Shown piece by piece: positions 53,647 through 62,059 of a stretch of DNA of 64,000 nt. Each line of letters opens with the position of its first letter. The stretch's first letter is position 1. Position numbers and translations under genes: made by a program. The stretch spans positions 866,392 to 930,391 of the forward strand of contig NZ_JARULD010000002.1 of NCBI RefSeq assembly GCF_029688735.1, in the 5' to 3' direction. The DNA is from Qipengyuania flavescens. GTDB lineage: Bacteria > Pseudomonadota > Alphaproteobacteria > Sphingomonadales > Sphingomonadaceae. The notes under the pieces are model-generated. The model saw only the letters and a program-made list of their open reading frames with translations, had not been told where the DNA came from and did no database searches.

Positions 53647-54770
53647 AGCATCTGGCCGAAACAGTTCCGCAATTCGCCGACGAACAGCTCCGGCTGCTCC
53701 CACGCCGCAAAATGGCCACCCATCTCGAGTTCGTTCCAATAGACGAGATTGGTCAGGCTACGCTCCACCCATTCGCGCGGGGCGGGGAGGATTTCCTCCG
53801 GGAAGGCGCTCGCACCTGCCGGAATCGCGACTGTCCCCTCGCCGAACGACCCGAAGCTCTCCCAATATAACCGCGCCGCCGATGCGCCGGTTGCGGGCAA
53901 CCAGTAGAGCATGATGTCGTCGAGCACTTGATCCATCGACAGCGCATCCCACGGCGAGCCGCCATTGTCGGTCCAGTAGAACACCTTCTCGAGGATCCAG
54001 GCCGCCAGCCCGACGGGCGAATCGACCAGCGAGTAGCCGATCGTCTGCGGGCGCGTGCTCTGCTGCTTGGAATAGCCCGAGTCCCAATCGCGGTAGAAGC
54101 CCAGCTTGAGCAGCGCGCGCTGCACCTTGGGATCGGTGCTCTGCATGTCCTCCGGGCCAGGCCGCCCGATCGGCATGTTGAGATGGATGGCCCGGCACCC
54201 TTCCGGCGCCAGCTGGCCGATCGCGGTCGTCACCGCTGCGCCCCAGTCCCCGCCTTGCGCGACCCATCCGGTGTAGCCTAGCCTCTGCATCAGCTCGGCC
54301 CAGGCGCGCGCGATTCTTTCGACGCCCCACCCCGTAGCCGTGGGTTTGCCGGAGAAACCGTAGCCCGGCAGCGACGGCGCGACGACGTGAAAGGCCGGTT
54401 GGTCGGGATCCGCAGGCTCCGCCAGCTCGTCGATCACACCGAGGACTTCGACCACCGATCCCGGCCAGCCATGCGTGATGACGAGCGGGATCGCATCCTC
54501 GCGCGAACTGCGGCGATGAAGAAAGTGGATCGACAGCCCGTCGATCTCGGTCGTGAACTGCCCGATGTCATTGAGCCGCGCCTCACAGCGCCGCCAATCA
54601 TATTCGATCCGCCAGTACGCAACGAGCTCCCTGAGTGCCGCCAGCTTCGTGCCTTGGGACCAGTCCTCGACCGTCTCCTCCTCCGGCCAGCGGGCCCGAT
54701 CCAGCCGATCCGCCAGATCAACCAGCGTGTCTTCGGCGATATCGAGGACGAAGGGTTTGATCGCGCTCAT
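53643..54770 (-). CDS. Epoxide hydrolase (EPHX1-like, alpha/beta hydrolase)
   Basis: 375-aa hydrolase with the N-terminal EHN lid domain (DLADRLDRARWPEE, LNDIGQFTTEIDGLSIHFLH), the oxyanion motif HGWPGS (100-105), the nucleophile in QGGDWGAAV (Asp near 175) and the C-terminal His in GGHFAAWEQPE. It converts epoxides to diols; the substrate is unknown. The ATG at 54770 overlaps the thioesterase stop (ATGA), so the two are co-translated. Confidence 0.92.
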   Translation of the reverse strand: MSAIKPFVLDIAEDTLVDLADRLDRARWPEEETVEDWSQGTKLAALRELVAYWRIEYDWRRCEARLNDIGQFTTEIDGLSIHFLHRRSSREDAIPLVITHGWPGSVVEVLGVIDELAEPADPDQPAFHVVAPSLPGYGFSGKPTATGWGVERIARAWAELMQRLGYTGWVAQGGDWGAAVTTAIGQLAPEGCRAIHLNMPIGRPGPEDMQSTDPKVQRALLKLGFYRDWDSGYSKQQSTRPQTIGYSLVDSPVGLAAWILEKVFYWTDNGGSPWDALSMDQVLDDIMLYWLPATGASAARLYWESFGSFGEGTVAIPAGASAFPEEILPAPREWVERSLTNLVYWNELEMGGHFAAWEQPELFVGELRNCFGQML

Positions 54771-55195
54771 CCCTCGCTCTCCCGAGCTTTCTTCGATGCC
54801 GCCATCACGCGTTCGATATCGGCGAGCAGGATGGTGCTGGTCGCCTTGGCCAGCACGGTGCCTTTGCCGTCGAGCAGGTGACCTTCGTAGAAACTGGTCT
54901 GCCGACCGTGCCGCTCGACCCAGGCCTCCGCCATTACCAGCCCGGGCCGCGTCGGGGCGAAATAGCTGACCTTGAGCTCCAGCGTCATCGGCACGATTCC
55001 GCTGCCGTTCTTCGCCATCGCCGCATGCGCCATGGCCGCATCGATCCATCCGCTGATGAAGCCGCCTTGCACCACGCCGCCCGAATGGCACTGCTCCGCT
55101 TTCGCCATGTACTCGAGGCTGGCGCGGCCCTCCGGATCGGTCGAAACGATCCGCACCAGTCCCATCGTCTCATATAGCGAATGCCCCTCGGCCAT
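54767..55195 (-). CDS. PaaI-type hotdog-fold thioesterase
   Basis: 142-aa acyl-CoA thioesterase-like protein. MGLVRIVSTDPEGRASLEY, QCHSGGVVQGGFISGWIDAAMAHA (hotdog helix), and KVSYFAPTRPGLVMAEAWVERHGRQTSFYEG match the family. It is upstream of, and coupled to, the epoxide hydrolase, suggesting a shared catabolic route. The ATG at 55195 is used. Confidence 0.88.
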   Translation of the reverse strand: MAEGHSLYETMGLVRIVSTDPEGRASLEYMAKAEQCHSGGVVQGGFISGWIDAAMAHAAMAKNGSGIVPMTLELKVSYFAPTRPGLVMAEAWVERHGRQTSFYEGHLLDGKGTVLAKATSTILLADIERVMAASKKARESEG

Positions 55196-55252
55196 GCTCG
55201 AACTCTCCCAACCGTGAAATATAATTTCATGGGATGCCCAAGACTGTTTTGC

Positions 55253-55281
55253 TTTACAACCCCGTTCCACCCCAGCATAGT
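55253..55281 (+). promoter_or_regulatory. Putative leuA promoter
   Basis: TTTACA (55253-55258), 17-nt spacer, CATAGT (55276-55281). Transcription would begin at about 55287-55289, which is the ATG of the leader peptide. Confidence 0.5.
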
Positions 55282-55288
55282 TTGGTGC

Positions 55289-55339
55289 ATGCAAACTGCA
55301 CTCGGCCTTCTTCTGCGACTTACGCGCCCTTGGGCGTGA
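55289..55339 (+). CDS. Leucine-rich leader peptide of leuA
   Basis: A 16-codon ORF encoding MQTALGLLLRLTRPWA. Five of 16 residues are leucine (codons 5, 7, 8, 9 and 11), as in attenuation leader peptides. It starts at or next to the predicted transcription start and lacks a Shine-Dalgarno, so it would be translated leaderless, a mode reported for the Sinorhizobium trpL peptide. Its last four codons form the 5' arm of an inverted repeat (55327-55379). Translation and regulation are inferred. Confidence 0.65.
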   Translation: MQTALGLLLRLTRPWA

Positions 55340-55379
55340 TAGCTGGCGTGCCGGACCGGGTGCGCTGAGCGCCCAAGGG
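55327..55379 (+). promoter_or_regulatory. Alternative RNA structures in the leuA leader
   Basis: CCCTTGGGCG (55327-55336) is perfectly complementary to CGCCCAAGGG (55370-55379). A competing local hairpin pairs 55359-55365 (GGTGCGC, T bulged) with 55369-55374 (GCGCCC). They share bases, so only one can form, and the 5' arm lies within the leader peptide's last codons. No T-run follows, so if this attenuates, the endpoint is not a standard intrinsic terminator. Confidence 0.5.
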
Positions 55380-55423
55380 ACCGACCGACCACTTCCCGCT
55401 TCGCACAATCCGAGACTTTCCCG

Positions 55424-57100
55424 ATGCCCATGCTCTCAGACCCGAGCGCCAAATATGCCGCTTTTCCGCAGGTTCCGCTGACCGATCGCCAGTGGCCGAG
55501 CCGAAGGATCACCGCCCCGCCTCGCTGGCTCAGCACCGATCTGCGCGACGGCAACCAAGCGATTGTCGACCCGATGGACGCCCACAAGAAAAACCGCTTC
55601 TTCGACCTGCTGGTCGAGATCGGTGTGAAGGAGATCGAGGTCGGCTTTCCCAGCGCGGGCGCGACCGAGTTCGACTTCATCTCCGGCCTCGTGCAATCGG
55701 GCCGCGTGCCCGACGACGTGATCGTGCAGGTACTGACGCAAAGCCGCGAAGACCTGATACGCACCAGCTTCGCCAGCCTCACCGGAGCGAAGCAGGCCAT
55801 CGTCCATCTCTACAACGCCGTCAGCCCGGCGTGGCGCGAGGTCGTGTTCGGGATGAGAAAGGACCAGGTGCGCGACATCGCCGTGAAGGGCGCGAAGGTG
55901 ATGCGCGACGAAGCCGGCAAGCAGCCTAACACAGACTGGCATTTCCAGTACTCGCCCGAAACCTTCTCCACCGCCGAGCTCGATTTCAGTCTGGAGGTTT
56001 GCGAGGCCGTGATGAAAGTTCTCGCCCCCACGCCCGAGCATCCGATCATCCTCAACCTGCCCGCCACGGTCGAGGCGGCGACGCCGAACATCTACGCCGA
56101 CCAGGTCGAATATTTCATCCGCAATTTGCCGAACCGCGACAGCGCGGTGATCAGCCTGCACACGCATAACGATCGCGGCACCGGCGTCGCGGCGGCGGAG
56201 CTGGCGCTGATGGCGGGCGCGGACCGGGTGGAAGGCTGCCTGTTCGGCAATGGCGAGCGCACCGGCAATTGCTGCCTCGTGACCATGGCGCTCAACATGT
56301 ACACGCAAGGCATTGATCCACAGATCGACTTTTCCGACATCGACCGCGTGATCGAGACGGTCGAATATTGCAACGAACTGCCCGTCCACCAGCGCCACCC
56401 CTATGGCGGCGAGCTCGTCTACACTGCCTTCTCCGGCAGCCATCAGGATGCCATCAAGAAGGGCTTCGCGGCGCACGAGAGCCAGAACTCGCCGCAATGG
56501 CGCGTGCCTTACCTGCCCATCGATCCCGCCGATCTCGGCCGAAGCTACGAAGCTGTGATCCGCGTCAATTCGCAGTCTGGAAAGGGCGGCTTCACCTGGG
56601 TGCTTGAGCAGGACCAGGGTCTCAAGCTGCCCAAGAAAATGCAGGCCGACTTCAGCCCGCATGTCCAGCGCATGGCCGACGAACTGGGCCGCGAGCTCAA
56701 CGCTCCCGACATCTGGCGCGCTTTCCAACAGGCCTATCACGTGCAGACCGAGGACAAGCACTTCCAGCTGGTCGATTACGAAGAGCGCCGTGCGACGGAC
56801 GGCACGCGCCTTTTCAGCGGCACCATCGCCGTCGAGGGCACCGAGCAGTCGGTCTCGGGCCGCGGCAACGGCCTGATCTCCAGCGTGCTTTCGACCATCG
56901 AGGACGCCTTCGGCCTGTCGCTGGAAGTGGTCGACTACACCGAACACGCCCTCACGACCGGTCGCGACAGCCGCGCCGCCGCCTACCTCGAATGCCGCGA
57001 CGCGGACGGTCGCACCATCTGGGGTTGCGGTATCGACGAAGATGTCGCGACCGCGAGCGTCAGGGCCGTATTGAGCGCAGCGAATTCGGCTGTCGGATGA
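55424..57100 (+). CDS. leuA: 2-isopropylmalate synthase
   Basis: First committed leucine step, condensing acetyl-CoA with ketoisovalerate. At 558 aa it is the longer type II-like form. HMGL-like barrel with STDLRDGNQAIVDPM, EVGFPSAGATEFDF, the metal histidines in SLHTHNDRGTGVAAAEL and LFGNGERTGNCCLV, and a C-terminal LeuA dimer (regulatory) domain from about residue 430. It is preceded by a leucine-rich leader peptide. Confidence 0.96.
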   Translation: MPMLSDPSAKYAAFPQVPLTDRQWPSRRITAPPRWLSTDLRDGNQAIVDPMDAHKKNRFFDLLVEIGVKEIEVGFPSAGATEFDFISGLVQSGRVPDDVIVQVLTQSREDLIRTSFASLTGAKQAIVHLYNAVSPAWREVVFGMRKDQVRDIAVKGAKVMRDEAGKQPNTDWHFQYSPETFSTAELDFSLEVCEAVMKVLAPTPEHPIILNLPATVEAATPNIYADQVEYFIRNLPNRDSAVISLHTHNDRGTGVAAAELALMAGADRVEGCLFGNGERTGNCCLVTMALNMYTQGIDPQIDFSDIDRVIETVEYCNELPVHQRHPYGGELVYTAFSGSHQDAIKKGFAAHESQNSPQWRVPYLPIDPADLGRSYEAVIRVNSQSGKGGFTWVLEQDQGLKLPKKMQADFSPHVQRMADELGRELNAPDIWRAFQQAYHVQTEDKHFQLVDYEERRATDGTRLFSGTIAVEGTEQSVSGRGNGLISSVLSTIEDAFGLSLEVVDYTEHALTTGRDSRAAAYLECRDADGRTIWGCGIDEDVATASVRAVLSAANSAVG

Positions 57101-57196
57101 GCCCGATTTTCCCAGCATAATCGAAATGAAACAGTAAGGTTTTCCGGCTATTAACATTCTCGACGGGCCGAAGAGCCCGCTCGGGTACGCATACTG

Positions 57197-57715
57197 ATGA
57201 CCGGCACTAACACTCCAACGCTATCCGCGAAGGATGGCGACATCTGGGCCCTTTGGCCCGATGGGAGAGGTGCAATCAATCTCGGCAACGAGGAAGCCTT
57301 CTGGGCGGCGGCGGCAAACCTTTACGACGAGCTGCATCCCGAAACCCCGGAACGACCCGAGGCAGCGACGGCAACTGCGCCGCAAATCGATGATCGCCCT
57401 TCCCTTCCGCCGGCGGAAACCCGCAAGCAGGCGGAGCGCATAGAGGCCAGACACGGGGTGACGATCGTGGGCCGGGTCTATGGCCAGGGCGGCAGCCGCG
57501 AGGCGACGATCTTCGATCTGTCCGCCCACGGGTGCCGGGTTGAGGATCGAAGTCTTGCGAGGCCCGGTTCGCGCGTCACTATCAAGATCGGCTCGATCGG
57601 CCCGCTCGGAGCGGTGATCAGATGGCGAACCGACGACATGGTCGGCCTGAAATTCGAAAGCCCGCTTTATCCCTCCATACTCGAGCATATCCGCAACGAG
57701 GTAAGCCTTCGATAG
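57197..57715 (+). CDS. PilZ domain-containing protein
   Basis: 172-aa soluble protein. The N-terminal 80 residues have no recognisable domain. The C-terminal part looks like PilZ: RHGVTIVGRVYG, then IFDLSAHGCRVED, which fits the (D/N)xSxxG c-di-GMP motif, and GAVIRWRTDDMVGLKFESPL. The upstream RxxxR arginines are not clear (QAERIEARHG), so c-di-GMP binding is probable but not certain. Confidence 0.78.
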   Translation: MTGTNTPTLSAKDGDIWALWPDGRGAINLGNEEAFWAAAANLYDELHPETPERPEAATATAPQIDDRPSLPPAETRKQAERIEARHGVTIVGRVYGQGGSREATIFDLSAHGCRVEDRSLARPGSRVTIKIGSIGPLGAVIRWRTDDMVGLKFESPLYPSILEHIRNEVSLR

Positions 57716-57824
57716 ATCGGCGTGCCCGCAAGGGAAGTGATGACCGCTACTTTGACGTGCAAGTTTCCTACTCGACCAGCATGACCTAGAGCGGAGCCAT
57801 GCAGATCGCTAGCATTCGCTCCGT

Positions 57825-57929
57825 CTACGCCTTTTCCAGCCCGCAGCGCTTGCACCCCTGCTTTTTCTTGCCAGGACAGTGGTCCATGTGGTCCATGTGA
57901 CGGGACTGGCACGGGGGGCCTTCCAACAT
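57825..57929 (-). CDS. 34-residue Cys/His-rich small protein
   Basis: A short ORF: MLEGPPCQSRHMDHMDHC, then basic PGKKKQGCKRCGLEKA. Four Cys and three His in 34 residues, ending in a C-x-x-C pair, suggest a metal-binding knuckle. TAGGA lies 4-8 nt ahead of the ATG. The HMDHMDH comes from a tandem 9-nt repeat (ggtccatgt). It is in an otherwise empty 253-nt gap between the PilZ and amidohydrolase genes. No family recognised. Confidence 0.5.
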   Translation of the reverse strand: MLEGPPCQSRHMDHMDHCPGKKKQGCKRCGLEKA

Positions 57930-57968
57930 GGGTCCTACAGCGCCGGCGCGTAGAGGAGAGAGCCTGTT

Positions 57969-59024
57969 ATGACCGCGACCGAAGAAATCCTCGAACCCGA
58001 TCTGCCGATCATCGACCCGCACCATCACCTCTGGGATTTGCGACCGTTGGTGCCGTCATTTCCCGAACCGCGGCACGACTTCATCGAGGCGATTGCGGGC
58101 GCGGACTACTACACTTTCGACGAGCTATTCGCGGACACGCACTCGGGCCACAACGTCGTCGGCACGGTGTTCATGGAATGCGGCGCCTTCTACGATGCGA
58201 ATCGTGACGAGGACATGAAGCCGGTGGGCGAGGTCGAGTTCGTCAATGGCGTTGCGGCGCAGGGGGCGAGCGGGCTCTATGGCGAATACCGCCCCTGTGC
58301 GGCAATTGTCGGCCATGCGGATCTGACCCGGGGCGATGCGGTGAAGCCGGTAATCGAGGCGCTGATCGCAGCGGGCAACGGGCGGTTTCGGGGGATCCGC
58401 CATGCGGCTGCCTGGGATGCCGATCCCGATGTGCTCGGCCCGCCCTTCCATGCGCCGGAAGGGCTCTACGGTTCGGACGCTTTCCGCGCCGGCTTCGCAG
58501 CCTATGCCGACTACGGCCTGACCTTCGATGCCTGGCTGCTGGAGCCGCAGCTGGCCGATGTGCTGGAACTGGCGAAGGCGTTTCCCGACCAGCAGATCGT
58601 GCTCGACCACTGCGGCACGCCGCTCAACATCGCGAGTTATCGCGGCAAGCTGCACGAGCGCTTCGACATCTGGCGCAAGTCCATCCATGCGCTGGCCGAA
58701 TGCCCGAATGTCGCGGTCAAACTAGGCGGCCTCGCGATGGCATTCTGCGGTCTGCCAGAAGACGGCCCGGCCAAAGGGTACGGGTCGGAGCATCTGGCCG
58801 CCCTCTGGCGACCCTATATCGAGACTTGCATCGAGGCTTTCGGGCCGGACCGCGGCATGTTCGAAAGCAACTATCCCGTCGACCGCTGGGGCGCGAGCTA
58901 TCCGATCCTATGGAACGCCTTCAAGTGGTTAGCACAGGGCCACAGCGCGGATGAGAAGCAAGCGCTGTTCGCGGGCACCGCCGCGCGGATCTACGGCATC
59001 GAGCAAGTGCTGCCCGCCGCCTGA
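57969..59024 (+). CDS. Amidohydrolase (TIM-barrel) family protein
   Basis: 351-aa amidohydrolase-2 type enzyme. Metal histidines in PIIDPHHHLWDL, then MECGAFYDAN, RGIRHAAAWD, LDHCGTPLN and MFESNYPVDRWG (final Asp). This group includes 2-pyrone-4,6-dicarboxylate lactonase-like hydrolases and decarboxylases; substrate unknown. Its neighbour is a nitronate monooxygenase-type gene 81 nt downstream. Confidence 0.85.
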   Translation: MTATEEILEPDLPIIDPHHHLWDLRPLVPSFPEPRHDFIEAIAGADYYTFDELFADTHSGHNVVGTVFMECGAFYDANRDEDMKPVGEVEFVNGVAAQGASGLYGEYRPCAAIVGHADLTRGDAVKPVIEALIAAGNGRFRGIRHAAAWDADPDVLGPPFHAPEGLYGSDAFRAGFAAYADYGLTFDAWLLEPQLADVLELAKAFPDQQIVLDHCGTPLNIASYRGKLHERFDIWRKSIHALAECPNVAVKLGGLAMAFCGLPEDGPAKGYGSEHLAALWRPYIETCIEAFGPDRGMFESNYPVDRWGASYPILWNAFKWLAQGHSADEKQALFAGTAARIYGIEQVLPAA

Positions 59025-59105
59025 CCCTTCCGTAACGTCAATCTCGACAAGCCCATCCACCCGCCATAGGTCGCAACCTGCAACTGACCTGAGAGGACCT
59101 GCCGC

Positions 59106-60074
59106 ATGCCCCTGCCCGCCCCGTTCGACAAGCTCCGCATCCCCGTCATCGGCTCGCCGCTGTTTATCGTCTCGGGCCCGGAACTGGTCATTGCGCAGTG
59201 CAAGGCGGGCATCGTCGGCGCATTCCCGGCGCTGAACGCGCGGCCGCAGAGCCAGGTCGACGAATGGCTGCACCAGATCACCGAGGAACTGGCCGCGCAC
59301 AATCGCGACAATCCGGACCGCCCGGCTGCGCCTTACGCCGTCAATCAGATCGTCCACAAGTCGAACGACCGGCTCGATGCCGACATGCAGACCTGCGCCA
59401 AATGGCAGGTGCCGATGGTCATCACCTCGCTCGGCGCGCGCGAAGAGGTCTTCCAGGCGGTCGACAAATGGGGTGGCATCACGATGCACGATGTCATCAA
59501 CGATCGCTTTGCGAGAAAGGCGATCGAAAAGGGCGCGAGCGGCCTCATACCGGTTGCTGCCGGGGCAGGTGGCCATGCCGGTACGCTTAGCCCGTTCGCG
59601 CTGATGCAGGAAATCCGCAGCTGGTTCGACGGGCTCGTCGCCCTGTCGGGCTCGATTGCCCACGGCCGCTCGATCCTGGCCGCGCAGGCGCTGGGCGCGG
59701 ACTTCGCCTATATCGGCTCGCCCTGGATCGCCGCGACCGAAGCCAATGCGGACGAGACTTACAAGAAAGGCATCGTCGAGGGCGATGCGAGCGGGATCGT
59801 CTATACCAACCTGTTCACCGGCGTGCACGGCAACTACCTGCGTTCGAGCATCGAAGCCTCAGGCCTCGATCCGGACAATTTGCCGGAAAGCGACCCCAGC
59901 AAGATGAACTTCGGCAGCGGGGGCAATACCAAGGCCAAGGCGTGGAAGGACATCTGGGGGTCGGGCCAGGGCATCGGTACGGTCAGGGAAAGCGCACCGG
60001 TGGAAGACACGGTTGCGCGGCTGGAACGCGAGTACGATGCTGCAAAGAGCGCGCTTGCCGAAGGGACGGCCTAG
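59106..60074 (+). CDS. Nitronate monooxygenase (2-nitropropane dioxygenase family)
   Basis: 322-aa FMN enzyme with IPVIGSPLFIVSGPELVIAQC at the start, PYAVNQIVHKSNDR, VPVAAGAGGHAGTLSPFAL, LSGSIAHGRSILAAQALGADFAYIGSPWIA. It probably oxidises alkyl nitronates or a related acid. Stop shares CTAG with the opposite AHH gene. Confidence 0.9.
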   Translation: MPLPAPFDKLRIPVIGSPLFIVSGPELVIAQCKAGIVGAFPALNARPQSQVDEWLHQITEELAAHNRDNPDRPAAPYAVNQIVHKSNDRLDADMQTCAKWQVPMVITSLGAREEVFQAVDKWGGITMHDVINDRFARKAIEKGASGLIPVAAGAGGHAGTLSPFALMQEIRSWFDGLVALSGSIAHGRSILAAQALGADFAYIGSPWIAATEANADETYKKGIVEGDASGIVYTNLFTGVHGNYLRSSIEASGLDPDNLPESDPSKMNFGSGGNTKAKAWKDIWGSGQGIGTVRESAPVEDTVARLEREYDAAKSALAEGTA

Positions 60075-60502
60075 GCTTCGCGCCAGAGATCCTCGGCCAA
60101 GGCATCGAGATCGGCGAAATCGGGAGCCGATCTGCGGGGATCCTTGGTGCTGAGACGTGGCGCGCGGCGCTGGTCGAGCAAGTTGAGGCGCAACCTGTCT
60201 TGCAGGCGCGCGAGCCGGTTGAGCGCGTCGAAGTGGCGGGCATCGTCGCTCCATCTACGACTCCGGGACCAGGATTGCTCGATCCGGCCGACCTTCTCGA
60301 TGACCATCTCGTTATAGTCGCGATGCGGACCCCGATGGAGCGGCATGGCCAAGCGCACCGCCGCCTCTTCGCGAGATGGCAGCGGGAGCCCATTGTCACG
60401 GAAATCGTCGAAGCTGATGCGCCAAAGGCCGAGCTTGTCGAACAACCGTCCAAAGCATGGAAAGCTCAGCAACTGGCACGGCAGCAAATGATGCCGTTGC
60501 AT
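60071..60502 (-). CDS. AHH-domain nuclease-like protein (5' end uncertain)
   Basis: 143 aa from the first available ATG. QRHHLLPCQLL and PLHRGPHRDYNEMV carry the His residues of the AHH group of HNH/EndoVII-fold nucleases found in some toxins. Coding-like sequence (PHLPFRAVNRIGTPTYGRA) continues upstream in the same frame, but no ATG, GTG or TTG occurs there until well inside the preceding gene. An ATG at 60597 is in another frame and would join it only by a shift at the GGGG run near 60566-60569. Either the domain is truncated or the gene is frameshifted. Confidence 0.6.
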   Translation of the reverse strand: MQRHHLLPCQLLSFPCFGRLFDKLGLWRISFDDFRDNGLPLPSREEAAVRLAMPLHRGPHRDYNEMVIEKVGRIEQSWSRSRRWSDDARHFDALNRLARLQDRLRLNLLDQRRAPRLSTKDPRRSAPDFADLDALAEDLWREA

Positions 60503-60603
60503 TGCGCGGCCGTAAGTCGGCGTGCCTATCCGGTTGACCGCCCGGAATGGTAGGTGGGGACGCCTCCCCTGAGCTGTCTCGAGTGCGACCTCTGCATCCT
60601 TGG

Positions 60604-61338
60604 CTAGACCGGACCGGCTACCATCACACCTCTGTCCGGTTCGTCGCTTAGTGCCACGGTAGGCCCCCCGGGAATTTGGAGCATTTGCGGCATATCCTGT
60701 GTCGCGAACCCGACGATTTCGTGGATGATGCGGGAGGCCAGACGCGACGCTGCAACACGGTCCACGCACAATTGTGGACTCACCACCAGTTCGCGATCCG
60801 TGAAGAACGCAAGCCCGTCCGATCTCAGTCCTCCGTCGTCCGATGGTTCGAAGCCAACCAAGCCTGGAGCCGGAAAAGCACCGCCATCGAGCCAAGCCGA
60901 GATCAGACGTTCGAACAGGCTCGCCTCCAGCGCGCAACCTGCAGGCGTCCAGAAGATGCGTCGCGCGCCTTCGATGGCGCTCGCGAGTTGCGCACCGAGG
61001 GCGAGCATGGTGCGGACGACCGGCAGGGTATGGGCACCCTCTGCCAGATGCGGCCCAGGGAAAAGGCCGATAGCTTCGAGCGCGATGTTCTCGGTAGCGG
61101 CTGAAAATCCAAATCGATGCCGGGGCTCGAGCGCCTTTACACCCGGTCCCGGCGCCAACCCTAGGAGATCGAAAGTGAGGCCATCTTTAAGAACCTCCAG
61201 CCACCGCTCCTCATCCTGCCCGATGGATGCGTCGGCTTCAGGTGTGGGATCGAAACTGATGGAGGTTCGATCGAGCTTGGCGAGCAAATGGCGAACATCC
61301 GCCCCGCTCGGTCGACATCCGGCGTCAACTAACAGCAC
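60604..61338 (-). CDS. Unknown protein, possibly 5'-damaged
   Basis: 244 aa from the first usable start (GTG 61338). The frame stays open and coding-like for about 35 codons upstream (GLESAVIAGRNGSIAHAEAQ) without a standard start; the ATG near 61436 is in a different frame and stops after three codons. A central TENIALEAIGLFPGPHLAEG and a Trp-containing segment ARRIFWTPAGC are distinctive, and there is a weak likeness to DUF4261. Located between the AHH and flavodoxin genes on the same strand. Confidence 0.55.
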   Translation of the reverse strand: MLLVDAGCRPSGADVRHLLAKLDRTSISFDPTPEADASIGQDEERWLEVLKDGLTFDLLGLAPGPGVKALEPRHRFGFSAATENIALEAIGLFPGPHLAEGAHTLPVVRTMLALGAQLASAIEGARRIFWTPAGCALEASLFERLISAWLDGGAFPAPGLVGFEPSDDGGLRSDGLAFFTDRELVVSPQLCVDRVAASRLASRIIHEIVGFATQDMPQMLQIPGGPTVALSDEPDRGVMVAGPV

Positions 61339-61493
61339 AACGCCGGCAGCCCGCTCTTGCGCTTCAGCATGCGCAATCGATCCATTCCTGCCAGCTATGA
61401 CCGCGCTCTCCAGTCCCGTACCCTCAGTCTGACATGTAGCCGAGCTTTTTCGAGTTAAATAGGTGCGATTAGGTCCGATCCGGTTGCTTTGAC

Positions 61494-61979
61494 TTAAAAA
61501 ATCCCAAGCTCGAGACCTTGGGCGAGAGCCTCGCCAAGCACCTTTGCATCTTTAAGGTCACTCTTTTCGACTTCCTTGTGGGCCTCGATTTCCGCCTGCG
61601 ACTGGGCTTCGGTAACGACGATGAAGGGATCGGCAACCCGCTTCAGCCGCCAACCCTTGGCGATACGGTCGAGCTGCCGCTGCGCGCCTTCGCCATCGCT
61701 GCCGGCAGCGATGATGCTCGCATAGGGCCGCCCCTCGATCTTTCCGAGTACCGGATAGTAGCAGCGGTCGAACATCTCTTTCATCTGCCCGCTCATCGTC
61801 GCGAGATTTTCCGGGCAGGCGAAGAGATAGCCCGATGCATCCAGCAATTCCTGTGGTCCGACATCGCAGGCGGGCTTCAGCAGACCGACATAGCCTGCTC
61901 CCTCAGCGGCAGCGGCAGCAAGGGCCTCGGTCGTGCCCGTACGGCTATGCCATATGATAAGGAGCTGGGGCGACGGCAT
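61494..61979 (-). CDS. Flavodoxin / NAD(P)H-dependent FMN reductase family protein
   Basis: 161-aa flavodoxin-fold protein: QLLIIWHSRTGTTEALA is the FMN phosphate loop, and LFACPENLATMSGQMKEMFDRCYYPV is the second flavin-binding loop. Electron partner unknown. The ATG at 61979 is used; the frame open to 62081 lies partly across recJ on the other strand. Confidence 0.83.
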   Translation of the reverse strand: MPSPQLLIIWHSRTGTTEALAAAAAEGAGYVGLLKPACDVGPQELLDASGYLFACPENLATMSGQMKEMFDRCYYPVLGKIEGRPYASIIAAGSDGEGAQRQLDRIAKGWRLKRVADPFIVVTEAQSQAEIEAHKEVEKSDLKDAKVLGEALAQGLELGIF

Positions 61980-62059
61980 GCCCCGCTCCTTCGCTGGCGG
62001 CTGTCGATTGTCAACAATCCACCGTTCCCTGACCGGGCCTGCTGTTCTAAAACCATCGC

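Noticed and set aside
53640..60075. Shared CTAG at convergent stops (53643 and 60071) as a signal
   Set aside because: CTAG gives TAG on both strands, so tightly packed convergent genes will share it without further meaning.
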